A stretch of DNA of 64,000 nt from Streptomyces sp. NBC_01669 (GCF_026339735.1 NZ_JAPEQG010000001.1:4340001-4404000), one strand, 5' to 3'. Positions 32,405 through 41,375 are shown, counted from the first letter of the stretch. Notes: generated by a model not told the origin, from the letters alone. Numbers and translations: made by a program.

Positions 32405-33448
32405 GTGGCCAAGGTGACGCGGGATGATGTGGCGAGACTGGCGGGGACGTCGACCGCGGTCGTCAGCTACGTCATCAACAACGGACCCCGGCCGGTTGCC
32501 CCGGCCACGCGCGAGCGGGTACTCGCCGCGATCAAGGAGCTGGGCTACCGCCCCGACCGGGTCGCCCAGGCGATGGCCTCGCGGCGGACCGACCTCATAG
32601 GGATGATCGTTCCGGACGCCCGCCAGCCCTTCTTCGCGGAAATGGCGCACGCGGTCGAACAGGCTGCAGCCGAGCGCGGAAAAATGGTTCTCGTCGGCAA
32701 CTCCGACTACCGCGACGAGCGCGAGGTCCACTACCTCCGCGCCTTCCTCGGCATGCGCGTCTCCGGACTGATCCTCGTCAGCCAGGGACCCAGCGAGCGG
32801 GCCGCGGCCGAGGTGGAGGCATGGGACGCCCGGGTCGTGCTGCTGCACGAGCGGCCCGAGGCGATCGACGACGTCGCGGTCGTCACCGACGACATCGGCG
32901 GCGCGCAGCTCGCCACCCGGCACCTCCTGGAACACGGCAACGCGTACGTGGCGTGCCTCGGCGGCATGGAGTCCACCCCGGCGGTCGGCGACCCGGTCGC
33001 GGACCACGTCGAGGGCTGGCGGCGGGCGATGCACGAGTCGGGGCGCTCCACGGAGGGCCGGCTCTTCCAGGCCCCGTACAACCGCTACGACGCCTACCGG
33101 GTGGCGCTCGGACTGCTCGCCGGTCCGGACCGGCCCCCGGCGATCTTCTGCTCGACGGACGACCAGGCCATCGGGGTGCTCCGGGCCGCGCGCGAACTGC
33201 GGATCGATGTGCCCGGGGAGCTCGCGGTGGCGGGCTTCGACGACGTGAAGGAAGCGGGGCTGACCGATCCGCCGCTGACGACGGTCTTCTCGGACCGCCC
33301 GGCGATGGCCAGGGCCGCGGTGGATCTGGTGCTCGACGACTCGCTGCGGGTCTCGGGCTCGCGGCGGGAGCGACTGAAGCAGTTCCCGTCGGCGCTGGTG
33401 GTGCGGCGCTCGTGCGGGTGCGGGGAGCCGGCGGCCCAGGGCCGGTAG
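32405..33448 (+). CDS. LacI-family regulator
   Basis: 347 residues from GTG 32405. The helix-turn-helix (residues 4-50) is MAKVTRDDVARLAGTSTAVV then NGPRPVAPATRERVLAAI. The periplasmic-binding-like effector domain includes LIGMIVPDARQPFFAEMA, GLILVSQGPS and VAGFDDVKEAGLTDPPLTTV. It probably binds a sugar, although no adjacent sugar operon is seen. It may recognise a palindrome with central AGCGCT, as upstream of the epimerase gene at 12501, but that link is speculative. Confidence 0.9.
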   Translation: MAKVTRDDVARLAGTSTAVVSYVINNGPRPVAPATRERVLAAIKELGYRPDRVAQAMASRRTDLIGMIVPDARQPFFAEMAHAVEQAAAERGKMVLVGNSDYRDEREVHYLRAFLGMRVSGLILVSQGPSERAAAEVEAWDARVVLLHERPEAIDDVAVVTDDIGGAQLATRHLLEHGNAYVACLGGMESTPAVGDPVADHVEGWRRAMHESGRSTEGRLFQAPYNRYDAYRVALGLLAGPDRPPAIFCSTDDQAIGVLRAARELRIDVPGELAVAGFDDVKEAGLTDPPLTTVFSDRPAMARAAVDLVLDDSLRVSGSRRERLKQFPSALVVRRSCGCGEPAAQGR

Positions 33449-33545
33449 ACGGGGCACCTCCCCGGCCCGGGGCGCTCGCCTTCCGCCCACCCGCACGACG
33501 TTCCCGGTGGCTCTTATATGGGGCATACACGGTTCTGTCGGGCTT

Positions 33546-33574
33546 CTCAGGGCACACTCAGGGTTCTCTCATGT
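33546..33574 (+). promoter_or_regulatory. 11-bp-phased direct repeats before the HtrA-like protease gene
   Basis: CTCAGGG at 33546-33552, CTCAGGG at 33557-33563 and CTCATGT at 33568-33574, each starting 11 bp after the previous one. A weaker CTGTCGG lies at 33535. One-turn spacing of direct repeats is how OmpR/PhoB-family regulators bind. The downstream two-component regulator is the obvious candidate. Confidence 0.55.
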
Positions 33575-33595
33575 TCGCTGGACACAGTCGTAGAC

Positions 33596-34729
33596 ATGAC
33601 TGAGAGCCAGCGCCCGAGCGGCGAGTACCCGATGTACCCCTCGTACGGCAACGGCGACGCGGCCTACCCGCCGCCGCCCTCGTACCGGCCCGCGCAGCCG
33701 ATCGCCACGGGCCCCGGGACGACCGTGTGGCCCGGCGGCGGCGGCGCCGACGGTCACAGCGGCGGCGGCGGTGACGACGGCTACGGCGACTTCCACGGGC
33801 TGCCGCAGCCCGCACCCCAGCCGCCCGCACGCGGCAGGCGCCGGGTCGGACGGCCGGTCGCCCTCCTGACGGCCGTGGCCGTCGCGGCGGCGGTCGTCGG
33901 CGGTGTCACCGCCACTGCCATCGGTCAGTTCACCGACTCCGGTTCCAGCGGCAGCGGCACCAGCAGTGCGGTCAGCGGCACGACCGTCTCGCAGAGCAGC
34001 GCAGGCACCGTCGCCGGAGTGGCGCAGGCGGTGTCACCGACGATCGTCGAGATCGGCGCGAGCTCGAACGCGGGCCAGTCCACCGGGTCCGGCGTGATCA
34101 TCACCTCCGACGGCGAGATCGTCACCAACAACCATGTCATCGCGGGCGCCTCGACGATCAAAGTGACGCTCAGCACCGGCAAGACGTACACCGCGAAGGT
34201 CGTCGGCACCGACGCCGCCAAGGACCTCGCGCTCATCAAGCTGGAGGGCGCGAGCGGGCTGAAGACGGCCACGCTCGGCGACTCCTCCTCGCTCAAGGTC
34301 GGTGACCAGGTCGTCGCGATCGGCTCACCCGAGGGCCTCACCGGCACCGTCACCAGCGGCATCGTCTCCGCACTGGATCGCGATGTCACCGTCGCCAAGG
34401 ACAGCAACAGCGGTCAGGGACAGCAGGGCGGGGGCCGCAGCGACTGGCCGTTCGAGTTCGGCGGGCAGCAGTTCAACGGCGACACCGGCAACTCCACCAC
34501 CACCTACAAGGCCATCCAGACCGACGCCTCGCTCAACCCCGGCAACTCCGGCGGTGCGCTCATCAATATGAACGGCGAGATCATCGGCATCAACTCCGCG
34601 ATGTACTCCGCGAGTTCGTCCGACGGCTCGAACAGCGCCGGCGCGGGCAGCGTCGGCCTCGGCTTCGCCATCCCGGTGAACACGCTCAAGGCCGACCTGG
34701 ACACCCTGCGGTCCGGCAACAGCTCCTGA
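33596..34729 (+). CDS. HtrA-like membrane-anchored trypsin-type serine protease
   Basis: 377 residues from ATG 33596 (MTESQRPSGE). A Pro/Gly/Tyr-rich cytoplasmic tail of about 80 residues, one transmembrane helix (88-110), then the S1 protease domain with His180 (TNNHVIAG), Asp210 (AAKDLALIK) and Ser318 (NPGNSGGA). The protein ends right after the protease domain, so the PDZ domain of typical HtrA is absent. It is an extracytoplasmic quality-control protease candidate, followed by a small basic protein gene and a two-component system. Confidence 0.93.
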   Translation: MTESQRPSGEYPMYPSYGNGDAAYPPPPSYRPAQPIATGPGTTVWPGGGGADGHSGGGGDDGYGDFHGLPQPAPQPPARGRRRVGRPVALLTAVAVAAAVVGGVTATAIGQFTDSGSSGSGTSSAVSGTTVSQSSAGTVAGVAQAVSPTIVEIGASSNAGQSTGSGVIITSDGEIVTNNHVIAGASTIKVTLSTGKTYTAKVVGTDAAKDLALIKLEGASGLKTATLGDSSSLKVGDQVVAIGSPEGLTGTVTSGIVSALDRDVTVAKDSNSGQGQQGGGRSDWPFEFGGQQFNGDTGNSTTTYKAIQTDASLNPGNSGGALINMNGEIIGINSAMYSASSSDGSNSAGAGSVGLGFAIPVNTLKADLDTLRSGNSS

Positions 34730-34740
34730 GGAGATCAGCC

Positions 34741-34914
34741 ATGAACCACCCTTCCGACACCCCCACCGGCCCGGCCGCCCTCGCGCTGCCACTGATGCTC
34801 GCGACGGAGTTCGCCGCCGTGGCGCGGCGCTCGCCGGAGGTCCGTGCGACCACCCGCAGCACCGGCCGGAAACGCCGCGCCGCCCGCCGCCGCTCCACGG
34901 CCGTGCGAGGCTGA
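34741..34914 (+). CDS. 57-residue basic small protein
   Basis: ATG 34741 follows AGGAG 7 bp upstream and 11 bp after the protease stop. It reads MNHPSDTPTGPAALALPLML then EFAAVARRSPEVRATT and an Arg-rich end (RKRRAARRRSTAVRG). A hydrophobic stretch and a polybasic tail suggest membrane or nucleic-acid association. No family is recognised. It lies between protease and response-regulator genes in the same direction, so it is probably part of the operon. Confidence 0.6.
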   Translation: MNHPSDTPTGPAALALPLMLATEFAAVARRSPEVRATTRSTGRKRRAARRRSTAVRG

Positions 34915-34958
34915 GAAGACAGCACCACGGCAGAGCAGAGAGAAGAGGACGACGAGCG

Positions 34959-35690
34959 ATGAGCCCCGCCGAAGACGATCCGCAGCGCATCCTGATCGTC
35001 GACGACGAGCCGGCCGTGCGCGAGGCCCTGCAGCGCAGTCTCGCGTTCGAGGGATACGGCACGGAGGTCGCCGTCGACGGACTCGACGCGCTGACCAGGG
35101 CGGAGGCGTACGCCCCCGATCTGATCGTCCTCGACATCCAGATGCCGCGGATGGACGGTCTGACCGCAGCCCGCCGCCTCCGCGCCACCGGCACCACCAC
35201 GCCCATCCTGATGCTCACCGCCCGCGACACCGTCGGCGACCGCGTCACCGGACTCGACGCCGGCGCCGACGACTACCTGGTCAAGCCCTTCGAACTGGAC
35301 GAGCTCTTCGCCCGTATCCGGGCCCTGCTGCGCCGCAGCTCGTACGCGGCCGCGGCGGGCGGCGGCGTCCCCGACGACAATGTGCTGTCCTTCGCCGACC
35401 TGCGGATGGACCTCGCCACCCGCGAGGTCACCCGCGGCTCGCGCCGCGTCGAGCTGACCCGGACCGAATTCACGCTCCTGGAGATGTTCCTGGCCCACCC
35501 GCGCCAGGTGCTGACCCGCGAGCAGATCCTGAAGGCGGTCTGGGGCTTCGACTTCGAACCGAGCTCCAACTCCCTGGATGTGTACGTGATGTACCTGCGC
35601 CGCAAGACGGAAGCGGGCGGCGAACCGCGACTCGTGCACACGGTGCGGGGCGTGGGGTACGCGCTGCGGGCCGGCGGGGGTGAGGGTTGA
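34959..35690 (+). CDS. OmpR-family response regulator
   Basis: 243 residues from ATG 34959, with a GACGAGCG ribosome-like site. The receiver has acidic DDE, phospho-acceptor Asp59 in LIVLDIQMPRMDG and the conserved Lys in DDYLVKPFEL. A winged helix (residues 140-235) with LTRTEFTLLEMFLAHPRQVL and NSLDVYVMYLRRKTEAGG follows. It resembles MprA. The TGA stop overlaps the kinase start (TTGA), indicating translational coupling. Confidence 0.95.
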   Translation: MSPAEDDPQRILIVDDEPAVREALQRSLAFEGYGTEVAVDGLDALTRAEAYAPDLIVLDIQMPRMDGLTAARRLRATGTTTPILMLTARDTVGDRVTGLDAGADDYLVKPFELDELFARIRALLRRSSYAAAAGGGVPDDNVLSFADLRMDLATREVTRGSRRVELTRTEFTLLEMFLAHPRQVLTREQILKAVWGFDFEPSSNSLDVYVMYLRRKTEAGGEPRLVHTVRGVGYALRAGGGEG

Positions 35691-37108
35691 CCAGCCTCTG
35701 GCAGCGGCTGCACGCACTGCCCATCCGGACGCGGCTGGCGTCGCTCGTGACCGTCGTGGTGGCCGTCGCCGTGGCGGCCGTGGCCCTGGCATGCTGGGTG
35801 ACCACTCGGGACCGGCTCACCGAGCAACTCGACAGCAGCCTGAGACAGGCCCGGCCCGACCAAACCGTCGTGGACGCGCTCAGACTCAACTGCGCGGGCC
35901 AGTTGCCGCCGAGCCTGCACATCTTTCTCCCCCCGGGTTATACGGTGCAGCTCGTATCGGCAACGAGCACGGAGGCCTGCACCTCACCGGGGAAGTCGCC
36001 GATCCCGGTGCAGCGCGCCGACCGGGCCGTCGCGGCCGGAGTGCAGCGGGACGCGGTGCACACGACCGAGGCGAAGGACGGCACGAAGATGCGTGTCTAC
36101 ACCTCGAAGTCTCACGACGGCCCGTTGAGTCAGCTCGGGACCGCCGTCTCCGTGGCGATGCCCATGGACCAGGTCACCGACCCCCTCAACCAGCTCGCCT
36201 TCGTCCTCCTCATCGTCTCCGGCATCGGCGTCATCGGTGCGGGCGCCGCCGGTCTCTGGGTCGCCCGCACCGGCCTGCGCCCCGTCGACGAGCTCACCGA
36301 CGCCGTCGAGCATGTCGCCCGCACCGAGGACCTCTCGCTCCGCATCCCCGTCGAGGGCGAGGACGAGATCGCCCGGCTGTCCCGCTCCTTCAACTCGATG
36401 ACCGCTTCCCTCGCCAGCTCCCGCGACCGCCAGGCCCAGCTGATCGCGGACGCCGGCCACGAGCTGCGGACCCCGCTGACCTCGCTGCGTACGAACGTGG
36501 AACTGCTCGCCCGCAGCGACGAGACGGGCCGACCGATCCCGCCGGACGACCGCAGGGCGCTGATGAAGTCGGTCACCGCGCAGATGACGGAGCTGGCGGC
36601 GCTCATCGGCGACCTCCAGGAACTGGCCCGCCCGGACGCGGCCCAGCCCGGCCCGCTCCAGGTCGTCGGCCTGCACGACATCGCCTCCGCCGCGCTGGAG
36701 CGGGCACGGCTCCGCGGCCCCGAGCTGACCATCACCGCGGACCTCGAACCCTGGTACGTCAGGGCCGAGCCGGCAGCGCTGGAACGGGCGGTCGTCAATG
36801 TCCTCGACAACGCGGTGAAGTTCAGCCCGCAGCACGGCACGATCGCCGTGGCCCTGCGCGGCGGCGAGCTGACCGTGGTGGACCAGGGGCCCGGCATCCC
36901 GGCCGAGGAGCTCCCGTACGTCTTCGAACGCTTCTGGCGCTCCCCGTCCGCCCGCCAGCTGCCGGGCTCGGGGCTGGGCCTGTCGATCGTGGCGCGCACG
37001 GTCCAGCAGGCGGGCGGCGAGGTCGCGCTGCGTCCGTCGCCGGGCGGCGGCACGGAGGCATGGATCCGCCTGCCGGGCGCCCCGCAGCCGCCGCCGGAGA
37101 ACCCCTGA
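35687..37108 (+). CDS. Sensor histidine kinase with two extracytoplasmic cysteines
   Basis: 473 residues from TTG 35687, overlapping the regulator stop. Transmembrane helices at 17-37 and 168-190 flank an external sensor of about 130 residues, which contains just two Cys (Cys69 in RLNCAG and Cys98 in TEACTS). HAMP domain at 192-245; HisKA with His258 in DAGHELRTPLTSL; then N (VLDNAVKFS), G1 and G2 boxes. It resembles MprB. Two Cys could form a disulfide that reports on redox state or protein folding outside the membrane; this is inferred. Confidence 0.94.
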   Translation: MTSLWQRLHALPIRTRLASLVTVVVAVAVAAVALACWVTTRDRLTEQLDSSLRQARPDQTVVDALRLNCAGQLPPSLHIFLPPGYTVQLVSATSTEACTSPGKSPIPVQRADRAVAAGVQRDAVHTTEAKDGTKMRVYTSKSHDGPLSQLGTAVSVAMPMDQVTDPLNQLAFVLLIVSGIGVIGAGAAGLWVARTGLRPVDELTDAVEHVARTEDLSLRIPVEGEDEIARLSRSFNSMTASLASSRDRQAQLIADAGHELRTPLTSLRTNVELLARSDETGRPIPPDDRRALMKSVTAQMTELAALIGDLQELARPDAAQPGPLQVVGLHDIASAALERARLRGPELTITADLEPWYVRAEPAALERAVVNVLDNAVKFSPQHGTIAVALRGGELTVVDQGPGIPAEELPYVFERFWRSPSARQLPGSGLGLSIVARTVQQAGGEVALRPSPGGGTEAWIRLPGAPQPPPENP

Positions 37109-37231
37109 GCCGCCCCCTGCCTCCGCGGGTGCCGGTGCGGGTCTGCAAGCGGGTGCCTCCGTCGGCTGTGGGGGGTCAGCTTCGGAACATGGCGGGTACA
37201 CGTCACAACGGGAACAGTGCGACGACAGGAC

Positions 37232-37657
37232 CTAAACGGCGTCGAGGGCCGGTGACGTGGCCTGGCGTACGGCGGCCACCGTGCTCGCCTCCAGCGCCGC
37301 TACACCGGCTTGGCTCTCCGGCCCCAGCCCGTGGCGCGCGGCGACCCATGAGGCGTCGTTGCAGGTCACCCAGGTGACCCCGGCGGCGTCCTGCCAGGCC
37401 AGCGCCTTCGCCGGAAGGTCGATGCCGGCGGTCTGCTTGTCCTGCATCAGGTACGTGCCGCCCTCGGGCTTGCCGAAGATGAGCAGCTCGGTCGGACGGA
37501 GTTCCAGCCCCGCACGGGCGGCGTTGTCCGCATGGTCGACCCGCGCGAACACATGGAAGCCCGCTGCTGTGATCGCGTCCTGAAGCCGGTCGATCGTCTC
37601 GCGGACAGGCGTGTTGCTGGCCACGGTGACCAGGCCCTTGTCTGCATCTTCAGTCAT
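37232..37657 (-). CDS. DUF302 family protein
   Basis: 141 residues from ATG 37657 (MTEDADKGLV). The pattern matches DUF302: TIDRLQDAITAAGFHVFARV, GLELRPTELLIFGKPEGGTY, LPAKALAWQDAAG and VTWVTCNDASWVAARHGL. Structures of this family are small alpha/beta folds of unknown function. It reads opposite to the kinase gene and is convergent with it across a 123-bp gap. Confidence 0.88.
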   Translation of the reverse strand: MTEDADKGLVTVASNTPVRETIDRLQDAITAAGFHVFARVDHADNAARAGLELRPTELLIFGKPEGGTYLMQDKQTAGIDLPAKALAWQDAAGVTWVTCNDASWVAARHGLGPESQAGVAALEASTVAAVRQATSPALDAV

Positions 37658-37703
37658 TCTTGCGACCATAGGCGAGACTTTTTCGGATCCCCTGATGACA
37701 CCA

Positions 37704-37732
37704 GGGCGGTGGGCCCATCCGGCCCACCGCCC
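37704..37732. terminator. 12-bp perfect stem terminator of the 5'-nucleotidase gene
   Basis: GGGCGGTGGGCC (37704-37715), loop CATCC, then GGCCCACCGCCC (37721-37732). It lies 43 bp past the stop of the 5'-nucleotidase gene, ahead of the DUF302 start. Confidence 0.8.
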
Positions 37733-37774
37733 CGCTCACTCACCCGCGCACGGGCACTGCGTGTCCCGCAGGAT

Positions 37775-39610
37775 CTACTGAACGACCGTGATCCGGTCCG
37801 TGACCGGCGGGGCCAGCGGCGCCGCCGCCGACGAGTGGGCCGACAGGTACGCGTTGAACAGGTCCAGGTCGGAGGCGCCGACCAGCTTGTTGGTGCCCTG
37901 GCCGAGCGCCGCGAAGCCGTCACCGCCACCCGCGAGGAACTCGTTCATCGCGACGCGGTACGTCTTGGCCGGGTCGATCGCCGCACCGTTCAGCTTGATC
38001 GTGTCGACGACGACGCGAGCCGCGCCGGTCTTCGTCATGTCCAGCGTGTAGGTGAGCCCCTTGGACACCTGGAGGATCTTCGGGCTGGCTTCGTTGGAGC
38101 CGCTGACCTGCTGCTGGAGTGCGGTGATCAGCTGAGCGCCGGTGAGGTCGACGACGTTCATCATGTTGGTGAAGGGCTGCACGGTGAAGGACTCCCCGTA
38201 CGTCACCACCCCGTCGCCCTCACTGCCGGTCGACTTGTACACCAGGTCCGCGCGGATACCGCCCGGGTTCATGAAGGCGACGACCGCCCCGCCCTTGTCC
38301 GCCGGGGCCAGGCCCTCGAGCTGCGCGTCGGCGATCAGGTTGCCGAGCGGCTTCTCGGGGGCCGTGGAACCGCGGCCGTTGATGTCGGCGGAGATGTAGC
38401 CCTGCGGCCTGCTCGCGATGGGCGCGGCGAGGGTGTTCCAGCGGGCGATCAGGGCCGTCATGTCGGTGGCCTTGGGCTGGTCCCGGGTGACGATGTGGTT
38501 CGCCGAGGTCGGGTTCGAGGAGTTCGACGACTTCACCGACGTACGCACGATGTCCTGGGTGCGGCGGTCGTACGTGAGGGTCGTGTCCGTGTACAGCTTG
38601 CCGAACGACGACGCCGAGGTGACCAGGCGCGGGTTGCCCGCCGGGTCCGGCACGGTGCACACGTACGCCTGGTGCGTGTGGCCCGTGACCAGCGCGTCGA
38701 CCTTCGGGCTGATGCCCTTGGCGATGTCCACGATCGGCCCGGAGATGCCGTCACCGGCGCCGGGGCTGTCGCAGTCGTAGTTGTACGAGGAGGAGGCGGT
38801 GGCCCCGCCCTCGTGGATGAGCGCGACGATGGACTTCACGCCCTGGCGGTCGAGCTCCTTGGCGTACTTGTTGACCGTCTCGATCTCGTCGTGGAACTTC
38901 AGGCCCTTGACGCCGTTGGCGGTGACGATGTTCGGCGTGCCCTCCAGGGTCACCCCGATGAAGCCGATCTTGACGCCGTCCTTCTTCCACACGGTGTACG
39001 GCTTGAGGACCGGCTTGCCGGTCTTCTCGTCCGTCACGTTGGCGGCGAGGTACGGGAAGTCGGCGCCCTGGAACGTCTTGCCCTTCTCGTAGCACCCCTC
39101 GACCGGGTGGCAGCCGCCGTTCTGCAGACGGGCCAGCTCGATGGCGCCCTCGTCGAACTCGTGGTTGCCGACGGTCGTCACATCGAGGTCTATCTTGTTG
39201 AGCGCCTCGATGGTCGGCTCGTCGTGGAAGAGACCGGACAGCAGCGGGCTCGCGCCCACCATGTCGCCACCGGCCGCGGTGATGGAGTAGGGGTGGCCCT
39301 GGCGTGCGGCGCGCAGCGAGGAGGCGAGGTACTCGACACCGCCGGCCGGAATCGCCTTCGTCGTACCGTCGGCCTGCTTCTCGGTGACCGTGCCGGCCGA
39401 CCCGGCCGGCGGCTCCAGGTTGCCGTGCAGGTCGTTGAAGGAGAGCAGTTGGACGTCGACGGTGCGGGCCGACTCCTGGTTCCCATGGCCCTGATCGCGG
39501 CTCTGGGCATCGGCCGGCATGGCGGCTACGAGCGCGCCGACGGTGGCCAGCCCGGCTGCGGCGGCGAGCACCCGCCGGGACGCGCGGTTCTTATGCGGTG
39601 TCGCTGACAT
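37775..39610 (-). CDS. Secreted 5'-nucleotidase (UshA-like)
   Basis: 611 residues from ATG 39610 (MSATPHKNRA), with AAGGGGA upstream. A signal peptide ends near PADAQS. The metallophosphatase domain has LLSFNDLHGNLEPP, AAGGDMVGASP, TVGNHEFDEG and VTGHTHQAY, the dimetal-site motifs. The C-terminal substrate domain starts near RPQGYISADI and includes NLIADAQLEGL, MNPGGIRADLV and EFLAGGGDGFAALG. It releases phosphate and nucleosides from extracellular nucleotides. That role, and the neighbouring pst genes, suit PhoP control. Confidence 0.94.
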   Translation of the reverse strand: MSATPHKNRASRRVLAAAAGLATVGALVAAMPADAQSRDQGHGNQESARTVDVQLLSFNDLHGNLEPPAGSAGTVTEKQADGTTKAIPAGGVEYLASSLRAARQGHPYSITAAGGDMVGASPLLSGLFHDEPTIEALNKIDLDVTTVGNHEFDEGAIELARLQNGGCHPVEGCYEKGKTFQGADFPYLAANVTDEKTGKPVLKPYTVWKKDGVKIGFIGVTLEGTPNIVTANGVKGLKFHDEIETVNKYAKELDRQGVKSIVALIHEGGATASSSYNYDCDSPGAGDGISGPIVDIAKGISPKVDALVTGHTHQAYVCTVPDPAGNPRLVTSASSFGKLYTDTTLTYDRRTQDIVRTSVKSSNSSNPTSANHIVTRDQPKATDMTALIARWNTLAAPIASRPQGYISADINGRGSTAPEKPLGNLIADAQLEGLAPADKGGAVVAFMNPGGIRADLVYKSTGSEGDGVVTYGESFTVQPFTNMMNVVDLTGAQLITALQQQVSGSNEASPKILQVSKGLTYTLDMTKTGAARVVVDTIKLNGAAIDPAKTYRVAMNEFLAGGGDGFAALGQGTNKLVGASDLDLFNAYLSAHSSAAAPLAPPVTDRITVVQ

Positions 39611-39735
39611 CGGTCCCCTTGTGAATTCAGCGGGAGGGTTCGGCCCGCAGCCTAGAGTCAACGCGCGTAGCGCGACAGGTGTTTCGAGTTACGAACTGGT
39701 TGCCTTGTGGTCAGTAAGGGCGCCTATCACCGCAC

Positions 39736-39757
39736 TTCACCCGTACGGCACCCATAT
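39736..39757 (+). promoter_or_regulatory. Possible Pho-box direct repeat between 5'-nucleotidase and mshD
   Basis: TTCACCCGTAC (39736-39746) and GGCACCCATAT (39747-39757) share CACCC at an 11-bp period, as in PhoP direct repeats. They lie in the 332-bp divergent gap 39611-39942. The match to the consensus is partial and the site is distant from the 5'-nucleotidase start. Confidence 0.3.
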
Positions 39758-39942
39758 GCAGACAGGAACGCCACGGCATGCAGGTCACCGCAGACCGGTA
39801 CGCCAGGGCCGACGGGCCGGGACCGCCCGGCGGCCGCGCTCACCCCGCGAAGGCGGTCCGACCCGCACCGCACACCGCCGATCGAGGCCGCAACGCCCCG
39901 CTCCGCCCCGCCGGCACCCCACCCCGCCGTACGCTCGTACGC

Positions 39943-40878
39943 ATGACGACTGATGTACCCCTCCCCGCTCCGGGACGCGAGATCCAGACGCTCGACGAGC
40001 TCTCTCCCGACCAGGCCGGAGCCGTCCTCGACCTCCTCGGCGAGGCGACCCGCGCCGACGGCAGGCCCGCAGTCTCCGAACAGGGGCGACTGCAGCTGCG
40101 GGGCGGGCCCCGGGAGGGCGTACGGCACCTTCTGCTCACCAGCACAGGAACCCTCGTCGGATACGCGCAGCTCGAGGACACCGACCCCGTCGAGGCGCCC
40201 GCGGCCGAGCTGGTCGTGCATCCCGCGTACCGCGGGCAGGGGCACGGGCGTGCGCTGGGCGCCGCGCTGCTCGCCGCGACCGGGAAGCGGCTGCGCGTAT
40301 GGGCGCACGGCGGGAAGTCCGCCGCCCGCCATCTCGCCCAGGTCCTGGGCCTCTCCCTCTTCCGCGAGCTGCGCCAGCTACGCCGCCCGCTAAGCCCGCT
40401 GGACATCCCTGAGCCCGTACTGCCGCCGGGCGTCACCGTCCGTACCTTCGTGCCCGGCCAGGACGACGCCGCCTGGCTCGCCGTGAACAGTGCCGCGTTC
40501 GCCCATCACCCCGAGCAGGGGTCGCTCACCCAGCGCGACCTGGACGACCGCAAGGGTGAGCCCTGGTTCGACCCGAAGGGGTTCTTCCTGGCCGAGCGCG
40601 AGACCGAGGGCGGGACCGAGCTGGTCGGCTTCCACTGGACGAAGGTGCACGCCGAGGAGCAACTCGGCGAGGTGTACGTCGTCGGGATCCGGCCCGACGC
40701 GCAGGGCGGCGGTCTCGGCAAGGCGCTCACCGCGATCGGGCTGCGCCACCTCGCCGCCGAGGGGCTGCCGACCGCGATGCTCTACGTCGACGCGGACAAC
40801 CCGGCGGCGCTGACGGTGTACGAGCGGATGGGCTTCGCCACCCATGAGGTGGACCTGATGTACCGCACGGAGTCCTGA
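39943..40878 (+). CDS. mshD: Mycothiol synthase
   Basis: 311 residues from ATG 39943 (MTTDVPLPAP); frames upstream have no ribosome site. Two fused GNAT domains: N-terminal with ELVVHPAYRGQGHGRALGAA and C-terminal with VYVVGIRPDAQGGGLGKALT and VDADNPAALTVYERMGF. This double-GNAT plan is that of MshD, which acetylates Cys-GlcN-inositol in the last step of mycothiol synthesis. It is an orphan of the msh genes, which are normally scattered. Confidence 0.94.
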   Translation: MTTDVPLPAPGREIQTLDELSPDQAGAVLDLLGEATRADGRPAVSEQGRLQLRGGPREGVRHLLLTSTGTLVGYAQLEDTDPVEAPAAELVVHPAYRGQGHGRALGAALLAATGKRLRVWAHGGKSAARHLAQVLGLSLFRELRQLRRPLSPLDIPEPVLPPGVTVRTFVPGQDDAAWLAVNSAAFAHHPEQGSLTQRDLDDRKGEPWFDPKGFFLAERETEGGTELVGFHWTKVHAEEQLGEVYVVGIRPDAQGGGLGKALTAIGLRHLAAEGLPTAMLYVDADNPAALTVYERMGFATHEVDLMYRTES

Positions 40879-40896
40879 GCCCGCACACCATCCTCC

Positions 40897-40922
40897 GGGG
40901 CGGCGTCGCTTGACGCCGCCCC
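40897..40922. terminator. 11-bp perfect stem terminator after mshD
   Basis: GGGGCGGCGTC (40897-40907), loop GCTT, GACGCCGCCCC (40912-40922), 18 bp past the mshD stop and just before the GntR operator. Confidence 0.85.
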
Positions 40923-40932
40923 TACCTTCCGA

Positions 40933-40964
40933 CACCCTTTCACTACTCAATTAGTGAAAGGGTG
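40933..40964. promoter_or_regulatory. Perfect 13-bp inverted repeat, YtrA-type operator
   Basis: CACCCTTTCACTA (40933-40945), spacer CTCAAT, TAGTGAAAGGGTG (40952-40964). It overlaps the ribosome site of the GntR gene. The AT-rich arms with an ACTA-TAGT core are typical of operators of short GntR regulators, so autorepression is expected. Confidence 0.8.
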
Positions 40965-40967
40965 AAC

Positions 40968-41375
40968 ATGGCAGAGTCCGCGGCGATCGACTTCCGCATC
41001 GACCGACGCAGCGGCGTCGCCACGTACCTCCAGATCGTCCAGCAGACCAAACAGGCCCTTCGCCTCGGACTGCTGGAGCCCGGCGACCGGCTGCCCACCG
41101 CACGTGAGGTCGTCGAGGCCACCGCCATCAACCCCAACACCGTGCTCAAGGCCTACCGCGAGCTGGAGCGCGAGGGCCTGGTCGAGGCCCGGCGCGGGAT
41201 GGGCACATTCGTGCGCCGGACCCTCGGCACCGCGGCGACCACGGACACACCCCTGCGGGGAGAACTCACCGACTGGGCCCGCCGGGCCCGCACGGCGGGG
41301 CTGGAGCGCGACGACATGGCCGCGCTCTTCACCGCCGTACTGGACAGCACGTACAAGGGGGACGACCGCACATGA
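40968..41375 (+). CDS. GntR-family regulator, YtrA subfamily
   Basis: 135 residues from ATG 40968, with AAAGGG just upstream. The winged helix (residues 8-75) is IDRRSGVATYLQIVQQTKQA, PGDRLPTAREVVEATAIN and NTVLKAYRELEREGLVEARR. A short C-terminal helical tail replaces a ligand domain, as in YtrA. In related genomes such regulators control the ABC transporter genes downstream. Here the next frame is only a 24-codon stub, with a start overlapping this stop (ATGA). Confidence 0.93.
   Translation: MAESAAIDFRIDRRSGVATYLQIVQQTKQALRLGLLEPGDRLPTAREVVEATAINPNTVLKAYRELEREGLVEARRGMGTFVRRTLGTAATTDTPLRGELTDWARRARTAGLERDDMAALFTAVLDSTYKGDDRT

Noticed and set aside
31583..33526. 647-codon minus-strand frame across glnR and the LacI gene
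   Set aside because: It covers two clearly recognised plus-strand genes and has no protein-like features.
37532..39607. 691-codon open frame on the plus strand
   Set aside because: It is antisense to the 5'-nucleotidase gene, which has a signal peptide and all catalytic motifs. Long antisense frames are common at this GC content, and the product has no domain.
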